DNA from: Ilex aquifolium | Taxonomy: Eukaryota > Streptophyta > Magnoliopsida > Aquifoliales > Aquifoliaceae | DNA: 64,000 nucleotides | Assembly: GCA_951799425.1 (NCBI GenBank) | Contig: OX637405.1 | Location: forward strand, 23,387,371-23,451,370 | Reading direction: 5' to 3' | In this document: positions 47,257 through 57,580 of the stretch, piece after piece | How positions within the stretch are numbered: the first letter of the stretch is position 1 | How the letters are laid out: every line of letters starts with the position of its first letter | Program-made: the position numbers and the translations under genes | The notes under the pieces: model-generated | Databases searched by the model: none | The model's input: the letters and a program-made list of their open reading frames with translations, nothing else | What the model was told of the DNA's origin: nothing

Positions 47257-49320
47257 TCATGATGCAGACAAGAGAGCTTTGGCTGGTGGAAACACAGCAA
47301 CAGCACCTCTCTGAGGATTGGAGTACTTCCTGTAAATCACCTTCAACTTGTGGTCTGCCGCCATTGAGTGGAAGCTAACAAGTAGTTTAGCACAATCCCT
47401 GTTTACAAATATACAAAACTAAATCAATATAACCCTGTTTACAAATATACATTAGCACAGCAGCAGGAAAAACAGTAACAGGAAGGAAAAATTATGAGTA
47501 CATCAGTTGTGGCTCTGAGAAACCCGTGTGCAGTTTTAGCGTCTCGTTCCATGAAGGGATTTTGTTCGAGGTGCAGCGGGCTGCATACACTGCTGAGGCA
47601 GCTATCATTGATGGACAGTACATTATAGTGGCATAGTTCATCATCGCCAACTCAGCCAAAAAATAGACCATATTTTCCATCTATTACATAGTTTAAAAAA
47701 AACAAGAATCAATGAATTTAGTGTTTGATGAGTTGGATATATTTATAATGGAAAATGTAGATGATAATGTTGAAAAATTAATCAGAATAATCGAAACTAT
47801 ATATGCCAGCACTCACCTCCGGATCAGGAGTAGAAGCTTTGGTGAAACGGACGAGGTACACATAAGGGGTAGGAACAGTCAGGTTCCATTCCAACTGACC
47901 CAGTATGCGTTTCTCCATGACCAACGCCTGCTGGCGAGTATAAGTTCTATCTGAGATGCACACAAAGTCATTGACCTGCAAATTGTTAGCTCGTTTAGTG
48001 AATACACACACAAAGATGCAAACAAAAGGAAAAATTTATTAACCAAAATGAACATATTTAGTGTACCTCTGGGGCCCAGATTTCTTCATACTTGGAGGCC
48101 ATAAGCATGGCACTGATGCCCAGTAACTGCAATTCCTTCCTCATCAAAGTCTTCGTTGCAAGGTAGCGATCAATGATGTTGATGGTGAGGTAAAGTGTCT
48201 CTGGCATAAGTTCAAACTTGTGATGAACTTCAATCAACCAATCAATCAGAATAGCTCTCATCTTTTCATTTATTTCTGGCTGTGAATCCATATAGTCATG
48301 AACTCGGCTCTCATTCTGCACGGTATTAAGTCAAATGATTAGGTGCAAGTAGTATTATTGAGAATCAAAACACACAAAAAAATATAGCGAAAATAAGCAT
48401 GGTCAGGATTAATATACCTCTACTTCCTTATAGAATTTGTATATATCCTCAACATATTCAACAACTGCCAACTCATTAGTCACATCTGCAACATCGATAT
48501 CTATAATCTGCACCTTGGCTTTATCAACCACTCCACAAGGAGCCTGAAATACGAGTTCCAATTAGTAACCAGAGTCTAGCAGTAAAATTTTCTCTGTATT
48601 CTTTTCTCAAGAACAATTAGAAGAGTTCAACAATTATATATCACCTTGCTTCGAGCTGTAAGAACTGAAGTAAGAGTTGGAGCTTACTTTCTAGAGGACC
48701 CTTCACCAGACTTTTTCTTGTTCTGAGTGTTCTCATTCGTGTTCTCTTTTTCAGTATCAGAAGTTATCACAATCACATTTTCAGGTTTCGGTTTGACAGT
48801 AACTTTCTTCTGAGCTGGCTTCCGTGCTTCAGCTCCTTTAATCCCTTTGGCTCCACCCACATTCAGAGCCACTGATTTCTAAAAACCAAAGAAATCCAGC
48901 ACGCGTCAGTTTTAATTAACTCAATTCTGCATTAAGATAACAAAAAAATAAATTACGAACCTTGTTTTCGGCTACTGCAGCTTGTGCATTAGCGAGTAGT
49001 TGTGCGCAGAAACTTCTGATACACACAAAGATAATCAGGACCAAGAAAGATTTCCTTGAACATATATAGACATGGTATAACCACCGCCTCATCTAAAAGA
49101 TCAACGTTTTAGAGAGAGGTGTAACATAAGTATTTACCTAGTAGGCACACATGTAAAGGGAAAGGAAGATGAGAGATAAACCTTGTAACAGGGCGAGAGA
49201 CTTGAGGTAATGGTTTGCCATTGACTCCACGAATTGTAACCAGATTCCCAATATCACCTAGTCCACGGCGCCCTTTGGGTGCTGTGTTTTTCTGCTTAAC
49301 ATCCCCTGGACCTGCCTCGG
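47257..49320 (-). CDS. CYCB1-like: B1-type mitotic cyclin, exons 2-9, with an in-frame stop
   Basis: Eight exons are read on the minus strand: 49320-49182, 49015-48961, 48878-48645, 48543-48418, 48315-48067, 47975-47817, 47680-47502 and 47398-47257 (TGA at 47259-47257). All junctions are GT-AG and in phase. The protein has a destruction box (RRGLGDIGN) in the first visible exon and [14 protein letters not shown]. It then has a basic Lys-rich linker and [11 protein letters not shown]. The cyclin fold follows: [54 protein letters not shown], then the C-terminal fold through [14 protein letters not shown]-type cyclins activate CDK at G2/M and are destroyed through the APC. This closely resembles soybean S13-7-type cyclins from memory. 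Oddity: TAA at 48686-48684 lies in frame between GSSRK and [13 protein letters not shown], so the product would stop before the cyclin box. Everything else is well preserved. The first exon is not adjacent. Confidence 0.92.
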
Positions 49321-49322
49321 CT

Positions 49323-50114
49323 GTAAAAAAATCATTAGGAATCACAATCAAATCATGAGAGAATATGAAAAGAAGACAAGTCTCCAACAAAGTATAGAAA
49401 TCAGGAAACAGTATAAGCACAGACGATTGAACAAAACAAAGGGACAAAGAAGGGGCATCAGCAACAAGATGTACAATATCAAGGACCAAGATTGAATTGT
49501 AAATACCCAAGAATCCACTTCAATAGAGAACTATCAAAAAAGGAGACATACCCGAGAGGAAAAAAAGAACATATCTATCATTAAATTTTACAAAATAGAG
49601 AGAAACCATTAGGTCAAACAACTTCAGAAAATCACACCAAATATTTAATAGATCAGAATAATTATGCCAGACATGTATATCAAAACATGTCCTGAAGATG
49701 TACTACACTACACAAATCAAAAATCCAGAATCAAATCATAAATAGAAGCATATTGGTTTAATTTAAACGGAGAAGAAGGCACACAAAGATCAAAATGAAC
49801 CAGAAACACAAATAAAGAAACACAAACTTGTTACATAACACACAAAACCGTGTTTTGTATTAATAATGAACTTTTGGTATCTTTGTCGTAAAAATCAACT
49901 GTCTAATTAATGTTCTATCATCTAATTGTTAGGAACTGTGTTTTTTACTCTCCAATATTAAATTTAAGGCCCGTTTTTAACTAGGTTGGATTTTTTGCCT
50001 TATTTTTTTTAACACGCAAGATGACGAGAAAATAGAGTAAGTAGGACTAGTTTACTATCCAAAACTCAGTACACCACTTTAGTTGACTTGTTGAATCAGT
50101 TTAAAAATGATTCC
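49323..50114 (-). other. Cyclin intron 1 or upstream sequence
   Basis: A good acceptor (TTTTTTTACAG) precedes the exon starting at 49320, so an intron extends upstream. No MASR-like start exon is seen in this stretch. It ends at the ATTCC target duplication of G2 (50110-50114). Confidence 0.6.
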
Positions 50115-50799
50115 TGATGGTGTAAACCTTTGGGAATGAGCTATGGAACTAGATTATTTGGTATGAGCGATCTGTGTAGGGCTTGGTATGATATCTGAGC
50201 TACAAGGCTCGTGAATTGGTGGATGAATGCTCTAATTAATCGATGTGTAGTGTGTGAAATGCAGTAGAAGTATAGTGGTTCACCGGCTCATGAGCTCGGC
50301 TAGTCCACTCTCTAATGGAGGCTCTTGCTCCCTCCTCTTTATTGACGAATTGACTGTGTTACAGCAGAATACTAAGGGTATTAGGGTTTCTCCTTTTTTT
50401 CCTATGGGGGTTGCCCCTCCCTTTTATGGCCTCATCCTTACCTCTAATACGGAATTACTTCCTATATTGAAGGGATCGTCCCCTATCTTCATCCATAATT
50501 CCGGAGTTACCTAAACTCCTTATGGCTGGCTTCGAATGGAGAGATATTTGCCTTCTTTTGTGGGATTCTCCTTAGTTTTAGGAGGGGATCGTGGTTGAAT
50601 ACGGGTTTCATGCCTTGGATTGGTTCTACTTTCTTTATAATGATATCTGTTGCCACCCTGCTGTCCCTTCATCATTTCTTAACTTGTGTCCTCAGCTGGG
50701 AGCTCTTAGCGCTGACTGGATGAGCTCTACTTATTTTGTCTGAGCTCCCGACCTGAGCTTATTTCCTGAGCTCGTGTCTGTTTATTTTAGGCATCATCA
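50115..50799 (-). repeat. G2 3' LTR
   Basis: It starts TGATGGTGTAAACC and ends GGCATCATCA on the plus strand. GAGCTC phrases are frequent in its last 120 bases (for example TGAGCTCCCGACCTGAGC). The 86-residue open frame in it is also present, with the same translation, in the other LTR and is not considered a gene. Confidence 0.95.
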
Positions 50800-50818
50800 G
50801 TTGCCCCCCCGCTCTTGC
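50800..50818 (-). promoter_or_regulatory. G2 polypurine tract
   Basis: The minus strand reads GCAAGAGCGGGGGGGCAAC directly before the 3' LTR, the usual position for priming of plus-strand DNA. Confidence 0.75.
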
Positions 50819-51456
50819 CTTAAGCTGGCTTAGGTAAGGGCTGACCTGCATTCCAGACTGAGTTAAATATTCACGTGGCTAGTACGTGACTTGGAGATAT
50901 TTGACGGTTTGTAGTAATCATGACTTCTCCTCGATTCCCGCGCATGTCTCAGCCCACGTCCTTCAGGCTTTAAATACCCACAAACGGCTACATGAACCGT
51001 TCCCTTACACTGTTCATTTTCTTCTCTGTTCCACCGAATCCCTCACCTTTGCGAATTTTTGGATTCCTGTCCCTAAGCTTTTCTGATTCCTGCCTACATT
51101 CGGTCTTTTTGTGTTTGATTTGAGGATCCGCAGTGCTTCCCCACTTTGATTCGGCTTTGGATTGCTATTCGTTGCTCCTCCTCAAATAGGTACGCTTTCC
51201 CTGACTCTTTTCGACTCTTCCCACTCTGGACCCCTCGAGTTCCAGGTGGTTGTTGCACTTTTGGGCCTATAGATTCTTTTTCTTCTGGTCCCGTGACCGT
51301 TGCTTGTCTCCTCTTCCCCATTTCGTGGACTGGAGTTCCATTGTGCACATACTCGCTGTTGGGAGTTATTGTGCTGACCCTAGGGTTATTAGGGAAAGTT
51401 TGGTTAGTGCTCCCCCTCTTTATCGTTCCTTCAATCTCCCTTTTCCTTGTCCAATC

Positions 51457-54057
51457 ATGTCTGCTTCCGAGAACACTGACTTAGGAGATATCGGTGATGA
51501 AATTGATAACTTCCCTGGTGTGGGGGCTGTAGAAAACGAGGCAAGTACCGAGGAGCCTTCCTCTACCTCTTCTCCCCTGCCCCCCAGACCTGATAAGGGT
51601 AAGGGCAAGGTGAGTGGAGTTGGGGTTAAAGAGGTAGAGTCATACCTGGGGGTCGCCTTTAGGCATGCCGAGTCAGTGGGTCCTAGTAAAGAGGTCCCCG
51701 GGTTAATGAGGGCTTACAAAGCTCGGTATGGCTTTCCTGCCGGGGTTGAGCTCTGGTGCCCTGACAGCTCCTTTTTTTATGTAGAAAAGGTGCACCAGAG
51801 GGTTTGTTTCTTCTTGGCGGCCTTTGAAAACGGCCTTCGCTTTCCTTTGCATCGCTTCATCAAGGTTATTCTGCAACATTTCCATGTGTGCCCTTCCCAG
51901 ATTTCCCCCAACTTTTATGGTGTCATGGTTAGTCTTCTAGTCATCTTCAGGAAGCACAAACTTGGGATTCCTAGTATTTCTTTGTTTCTGGAGCTCTTCA
52001 ACGTCAAGCCGACCTCTGGAGGCTTCTTGTATGCCTCTAAGCGTGCCAATGTTAGGCAGCTTATTTCTAACATTCCGACCTCTCATAAGCACTGGAAAGA
52101 ACACTTCTTTTTTGTCGGGGGCATCAATTGGGAGTATAATCCTGCTGATAAGACGGATACTCTCGGTATCCCTACAGCCTGGGCTGAACCAGACAACTTG
52201 CGTGAGTCTTTTCTCAAGTCAACTGAGCTCTGATCTGAAACTTACAAACCCTTTTGTCTTCTTCTTACTTGCACACTTTCTTCTTTCCAGGTGATCGTCT
52301 TGAGCTCAGCCCTGAGGACAAGAAAGTGCTAGTGGAGTTGGAGAAGATCAAGCCAGAGAGGTACGCTGACTTGATTGAGTCACGAAATTTGGTGTAGCTA
52401 GGTCTGAGTCCTCCTACGGTGACTTTGGCGGTTCCATTATCGGTTTTAGGAGCTGACGAAGGTATTTTCTTCCTTTCCCTCTTCATTGCGCTTCCTTCCC
52501 TTCTTCTTCTCCTTACATCTCCCCACTCCTCCCAGACCTTCCAGGCCCTTCTGCCATGAAGTCTACTACAGAAGAGCTCAAGGCCAAGGTGGAAGAGCTG
52601 ATGCAAGGCGGCAGATCCAGCAAACGAAAGTCCCGGGCTAGTTCTGGGAGTGGTCCAGGTATCCGGGCTAAAATTCCCAGATTGGAGGGGTCTTCTCCCC
52701 CTTCTACAACTGAATTACAGGTCCCAAGCAAGGATCCGCCCTCCTCCTCTGGGACTCCACAAACCGCAGTCACCTCCTCTCTTCCAGTGGCACCTTCTGG
52801 GTTGGCGTCTGCTCAAGAGGGGGGCCAGGCTTCCCCTTCTTCCTCTGAAGTCGAGAGGGCTTTGGACTTGATTTCCGACCTCCAACCCGGAAACTTGAAG
52901 TACAGTGCCTCCGGGAAGGTGATTGAGAAACAGGAAGGAGATGAGGACTCCTTTTTTGACAACATGGACCTTGCTGCCGGAGCTCTTTCCTCTATTTTTT
53001 CTGAATCTGATGTCTTGAAGGCTGCTTCCATGCCCCTTGAGGAATCCATCTCTGCAGCTCTTCAGGGGGCGGCTGCCGTAAGTGCTAGCCCCTTTTTCCT
53101 CTTCGCTTACTCATATTTTGTGGTCTGATGTAATTTGTCGTACTGTCTTTATATTCTCAGGCTGCCCTTCATACGAGAGGTCTGCTGCACCGAGTCCGGT
53201 CTCAAGAGAGCTCCTTTAAGGTCCTGAAGACGTATAAGGCCAAGATTTCTGAATTGTCTCTTGAGAACGAAGGCCTTAGAACTCAGAATGAAGACCTCAG
53301 AGCTCAGGTGGAGAACCTCAAAGAGCAATCGGTGAAGCAAGCTTCCGACCTTAAGCATTCATTGACCGTCAAGGTCAGAGCTGAGGAAGGGGAGAAGAAA
53401 GCTCAGGACGAGCTGAGGCTGGTTAAGGAGGACTTGCAGCTTAAGGTTGAGGCGTGGACCAAGGCCAGCCAAGAGGCTTTTGACGCCAAGAAAGAGCTCA
53501 GCCAGGCCACGCAAGACTATCTCGCCCTCAACGAGGCAAACGGCAAACTCTGCGAGGCGCTTGAGGAGCAGAAAAGCTTGGTCACACAGAAGGATAAGGA
53601 GATTGCCGAGCTTAAGGATGATGCCACCACTTTGTGGGCTACTGGATGGCTCGCTTTTAGGCGTAAGGCTGTCAAGGCTTACCCAGACCTTGACTTCAAT
53701 TTTTCTATTCCCACCGAAGAAGAAATGGCAGAGTCTAGCTCTGATAATGAGGAGGATCCCTCAGTCTCCCCAGCCGCTACCTTGAGTCAGGATATGCCTG
53801 CCCCTGGGACCTCTAGAGCTCTTATCGTGCTTCCTGAGCCTTCAACAGCGATCCCTGAGATCCTTGTTGCAGATCCTGCTATTCCTATTTCTGCACCCTT
53901 TTCTGCTGACTTAGTGACTGAAGCCCTTGCTCAAGGTCCGGGATCAACGGAAGTGGGGACCCAAGACATTTCTGGTAGCTCTCCCCTTGCTTCTATTGCT
54001 GAGGGCTCATCTGCTGAGCCGCGAGATCCTTCAATTACTCCCCCCTCAGAAACTTAG
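51457..54057 (+). CDS. G2 antisense gene 1 (gypsy-type-transposase family plus coiled coil)
   Basis: The likely start is MSASENTDLGDIGDE at 51457. The N-terminal domain has GFPAGVELWCP, VCFFLAAFENGLRFPLHRF, CPSQISPNFYGVMVSLLV and HWKEHFFFVGG, the landmarks of the antisense gypsy-type-transposase family. The gene looks spliced, with intron-like gaps near 52202-52290, 52462-52535 and 53078-53160. After a Ser/Pro-rich linker comes a long coiled coil (53161-53640), then VKAYPDLDFNFSIP and an acidic, low-complexity tail ending at 54057. It runs opposite to gag-pol. Coding is well preserved overall. Its role in the element is unknown; a regulatory or chromatin function is only inference. Confidence 0.75.
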
Positions 54058-54399
54058 GTCTTTTTAACTGTAACTTATTTGTAAAGAATTTTTTGAGATG
54101 TAATTTCGACTTGGGCTAGAACCTTGTGCTACTTTGTGATCTTCATCTTGTTTCTCCATTGCTAGTTCATCATATTCATATATACCTTTGACTTTTGATT
54201 TCAAACTGCTCACTTACTTGCTTTGCTTTATTTGCTTCATGCAGTATATATTCCCCTCCCCCTTTGCTTTGAGAGGTGCTGTGCATTTCTTGAAGCAAAA
54301 TTACTAGATTTGAAGAGTATAGAATACTTGGTGTTTTGCCCAGTGGCTTCTCCTGAGCTTTTGAGTTTTGCTGTTAGTATCTTAGGGATCCCTTCCCTC

Positions 54400-54640
54400 T
54401 TCTTCTTTGTTCTGAGCTGTCCGGCTTGATCTTCTGAACTGGCGTGCTCCTTCTGAGCTGTATAGCTCGAGTTTGTTAGGCCACGAGTTCTTCCCGAGCT
54501 GTACAGCTCTTCTTATGAATCATAAAAGCTCTTACTGAGCTTTTCGGTTCTTCAGTGAACTTAAGAGCTCTTTCTGATCTTCTTGGCTCTGCTGTCTGAA
54601 CTCAAAGGTTCTTTTTGAGAAGGATAACAAATTTCATTGC
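54400..54640. repeat. Decayed AGCTC hairpin zone downstream of antisense gene 1
   Basis: GAGCTGTATAGCTC, the perfect palindrome GAGCTGTACAGCTC and many TGAGCT, GAGCTC and AGCTCTT phrases are packed here. They resemble the units of the array at 56943-57500 but are not in regular register. Confidence 0.65.
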
Positions 54641-55201
54641 TCTTATTTTTCTGAGAAGAGAAGACTTTCTTCTACGTTTCACATTTCTTTTCCCCCTGGC
54701 TTGCTTTGAGGAGTGCTTTAGGCCTTCTACAAGCAAGGCTATGAACTTTCACATGCTGTCAAGTTTCCTTGATGAACTGAAGAACCCATCAGGAACTTCT
54801 CCTTTCTATGGTGAACGGGGCTCTTAGAATTGCAGGCCTTAAAGACTTTTTATACCAGTGTTTCGTTTTCGACTGGGCTGAGCTCAAATACGGAGGATAT
54901 GTGGCTTGATGGGGTCAGAATGTTCCCTCGTTGTCTTGAATGCAACATAAGGGGTGATCTTGTACTTATTTCTTTTCCCGCGTTTCTCTCTCAACCGCTT
55001 CCCATAACCGCCACGTCTTTTCCCTTTCCATAACCGCAAAACACTTTCCATAACCGTAGCCACTTTCCATAATTAAGAAACTAAATCGGCAACTTGATTC
55101 CCTATTTCTTGGCTTTTGGTTTCCTGAAAAGCTCCTAAGTGCATGACATATTCTTGACTTTCTTCTTGATTTCTTGCTCTTTCTCCTTATCAGCACTTTC
55201 G

Positions 55202-56291
55202 ATGGCTGCCTTTGCTTCATCTTTGTTCCAGGAATGATCCTTCTTTGGAATCGAATGGAAGTGGCATTGTCGCTATCTGTCCCCTTCAACACTTGAATCT
55301 TCTGATTTGGTGGACATCAAAAAACGGTTTTTCCCTGATCTTGACTTGCCTTTGCGAGTCTCTTCCTCCGACGAGCCTTGCAACTACCTCCCCCGAGGGG
55401 AGGTCTGTTTCTTTGAAGGTGCTATGGACATGGGACTTCGCCTTCCCATTCATCCGGCCATTGGGCGAGTTCTTGCCTATTATGGCCTGTGCCCTTCTCG
55501 CCTTTCTCCACGAGGATGGGCTGCTATGGTAAGTTTCTTCTTGTTCTGCCGCCTGCATGCTCTTGGCAGGTTCCCCTTTGTCTCTGAGTTCCTATACTTC
55601 TTTGAGATTGAGGAAGATGATGCCCCCTGCTTCAGCTTCTTCCGTTGGAGGGATTTCAATTTACGCCCTTTGGTTCCAGATCTTCCCCCCAATCCTGAAG
55701 GGTGGTGTAAGCGTTTCTTCTTCGCCTCTGGAGAGTCTTGGAGGTCTCCGGAGGATCGCTGTCGTAAAGCTAGGATTCCTCGGTCCTGGAAGAGCTTCTC
55801 TCGCATTGGTAAGCTCGAGCCGAGTTCTTTTGAATATTTTTCCCTCTAAAGATATGCTCTTATTATGTCCTTGCTGTGCAGATCCACCTGACCTGGGTTT
55901 ACCAGGGATGGTGAATATCAATGAGTTGCTGCTTGTGGAGTCTAAGACTTATTCCGAGCTGATGACGAGCGCAAACCTCTATTTGCTTGGGGCCGAGGCT
56001 ACTGAGTTTGAGTTTTCCACTATCCCTTACTCTTCCTGGACCTCTTTCTCTGATTCTGATGAGGACGGGGATTCTGACCAGGACGGAAACACCGTTACGA
56101 GTTCAAGGAAGCGTAAGAGGGATGACTCTCCTTCTCCTGACTCTCTGTCCACCATCTTCCTTACCTCCATTGGTCAGAAGCTTCTTGACTCGCTTCATAA
56201 AGCCGAGCAAGAAAGGGATGAGCTGAAGAAAGAGAATGCTAGCCTGAAGGAAGAGGTTGCTGAGCTGAAATCTGAACTTAAAAAGGACTAG
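55202..56291 (+). CDS. G2 antisense gene 2 (second, shorter copy of the family)
   Basis: It has the same domain type as antisense gene 1: YLPRGEVCFFEGAMDMGLRL, PIHPAIGRVLAYYGLCPSRL, SPRGWAAMVSFFLFCR and GWCKRFFFASGESW (55307-55849). An intron-like gap near 55808-55881 follows. The C-terminal part (to 56291) has an acidic serine stretch (DSDEDGDSDQDG) and a coiled coil (AEQERDELKKENASLKEEVAELK). It is shorter than gene 1 and diverged from it, so it is not a recent duplicate. Having two such genes in one element is unusual. The start near 55202 is a guess based on the first upstream ATG in a plausible context. Confidence 0.65.
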
Positions 56292-56449
56292 AATCTTTGT
56301 TCCCTTGTATCTTTCTTTCTTTTCTTGAACGATATCAGACTAAAACTTTTTCCATACTTTTCTGCACGTTTATTTCCTTGGATACTCTGAATTCTAGGTT
56401 GTTCATCTTTGCGTATGCTTGCCCATATACGAGCTCTTGGTGTTCGGAA

Positions 56450-56680
56450 CACGAACGTAGAAGGAAAACAGAAGATCATATTTGCACTTGACCTTAGTTC
56501 CTGACTAGTCCCAGAGATCAGACCACAAATATTGATGGAAAACAGAAGTTCATGTTTGTGCTGACCTCAATTCCCAACTGATTTCCATAGGTCGCACCAC
56601 GAGCGTTGATGGAAAACAGAGTTATCATGTTGGTACTGACCTCACTTCCCATCTGACTTTGTGAGTGCTCTCTGCCGCAC
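56450..56680. repeat. About 74-bp imperfect tandem repeat, three units
   Basis: TTGATGGAAAACAGAAGTTC-type phrases start near 56457, 56532 and 56606, each followed by TGACCTCA and TTCCCAACTGA or a variant. It lies between antisense gene 2 and the hairpin array. Confidence 0.7.
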
Positions 56681-56743
56681 TTAGACATTTTAGGGTCTTC
56701 GAGGGTGTAGGCAGTGCATAAGGACCACTAGTTGCGGAGGAAA

Positions 56744-56850
56744 GACTGTTGGTGTTTCCAAGAAGAGTTCGTTCTTTAATTTGACTGTTGGTGTCTCCAA
56801 GAAGAGTTCGTTCTTTAATTTGACTGTTGGTGTCTCCAAGAAGGGGACCA
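56744..56850. repeat. 39-bp tandem repeat, about 2.7 units
   Basis: GACTGTTGGTGTCTCCAAGA followed by AGAGTTCGTTCTTTAATTT begins at 56744, 56783 and 56822. Confidence 0.85.
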
Positions 56851-56942
56851 GTCTTGAATTTTACGAGCCTAGAAGCTTGTATGTGCCAAGGAGCTGTAGA
56901 ACTCATCTTGCTTTTGGTAAGCTTGGACGCTTATCGTTCGTT

Positions 56943-57500
56943 TATGAGCTGAAGAGCTCACCCTGTTATTTATAAGCTTTGAAGCTTATCGTTTGTTTAT
57001 GAGCTGAAGAGCTCATCTTGTATTTATAAGCTTTGAAGCTTATCGTTTGTTTATGAGCTGAAGAGCTCATCTTGTATTTATAAGCTTTGAAGCTTATCGT
57101 TTGTTTATGAGCTGAAGAGCTCATCTTGTATTTATAAGCTTTGAAGCTTATCATTTGTTTATGAGCTGAAGAGCTCATCTTGTATTTATAAGCTTTGAAG
57201 CTTATCGTTTTATGAGCCGAATAGCTCATCTTGTATTTATAAGCTTTGAAGCTTATCGTTTGTTTATGAGCTGAAGAGCTCATCTTGTATTTATAAGCTT
57301 TGAAGCTTATCGTTTGTTTATGAGCTGAAGAGCTCATCTTGTATTTATAAGCTTTGAAGCTTATCGTTTGTTTATGAGCTGAAGAGCTCATCTTGTATTT
57401 ATAAGCTTTGAAGCTTATCGTTTGTTTATGAGCTGAAGAGCTCATCTTGTATTTATAAGCTTTGAAGCTTATCGTTTGTTTATGAGCTGAAGAGCTCATC
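56943..57500. repeat. 54-bp tandem array of double hairpins, 10 units plus a half unit
   Basis: Unit starts lie at 56943, 56998, 57052, 57106, 57160, 57211, 57265, 57319, 57373, 57427 and 57481. Each unit contains ATGAGCTGAAGAGCTCAT (arms ATGAGCT and AGCTCAT) and ATAAGCTTTGAAGCTTAT (arms ATAAGCTT and AAGCTTAT). One unit is 51 bp, a loss of three bases. On the minus strand the array is open and encodes an 18-residue repeat (MSSSAHKQTISFKAYKYK) beginning just after pol ends. A more decayed unit precedes it near 56870-56942. The units are nearly identical, so the array expanded recently. Confidence 0.92.
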
Positions 57501-57580
57501 TCTTTACTTTGGAAACCACTGAAGGGTGAATAAAAGATTTGCTCTTTCTTATTCAATAATGGCTCTATTACAAGTAACAC

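Noticed and set aside
48664-48688. Tiny intron (GTAAGC...TTCAG) that would remove the cyclin stop codon
   Set aside because: It would be about 23 bases, far below plant minimum intron size, and would delete conserved residues of the [11 protein letters not shown] segment.
49553-49620. Candidate cyclin exon 1 ending at the GTATGT donor
   Set aside because: The ATGs before it are out of the phase needed for the next exon and the translation is unlike B1 cyclin starts.
50254-50514. 86-residue ORF with the same translation at 63254-63514
   Set aside because: The two copies are the two LTRs of G2. Identity reflects recent insertion, and the sequence has no protein-like features.
56943-57500. CRISPR array
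   Set aside because: Units abut with no unique spacers and the context is a plant retroelement, so it is an ordinary tandem array.
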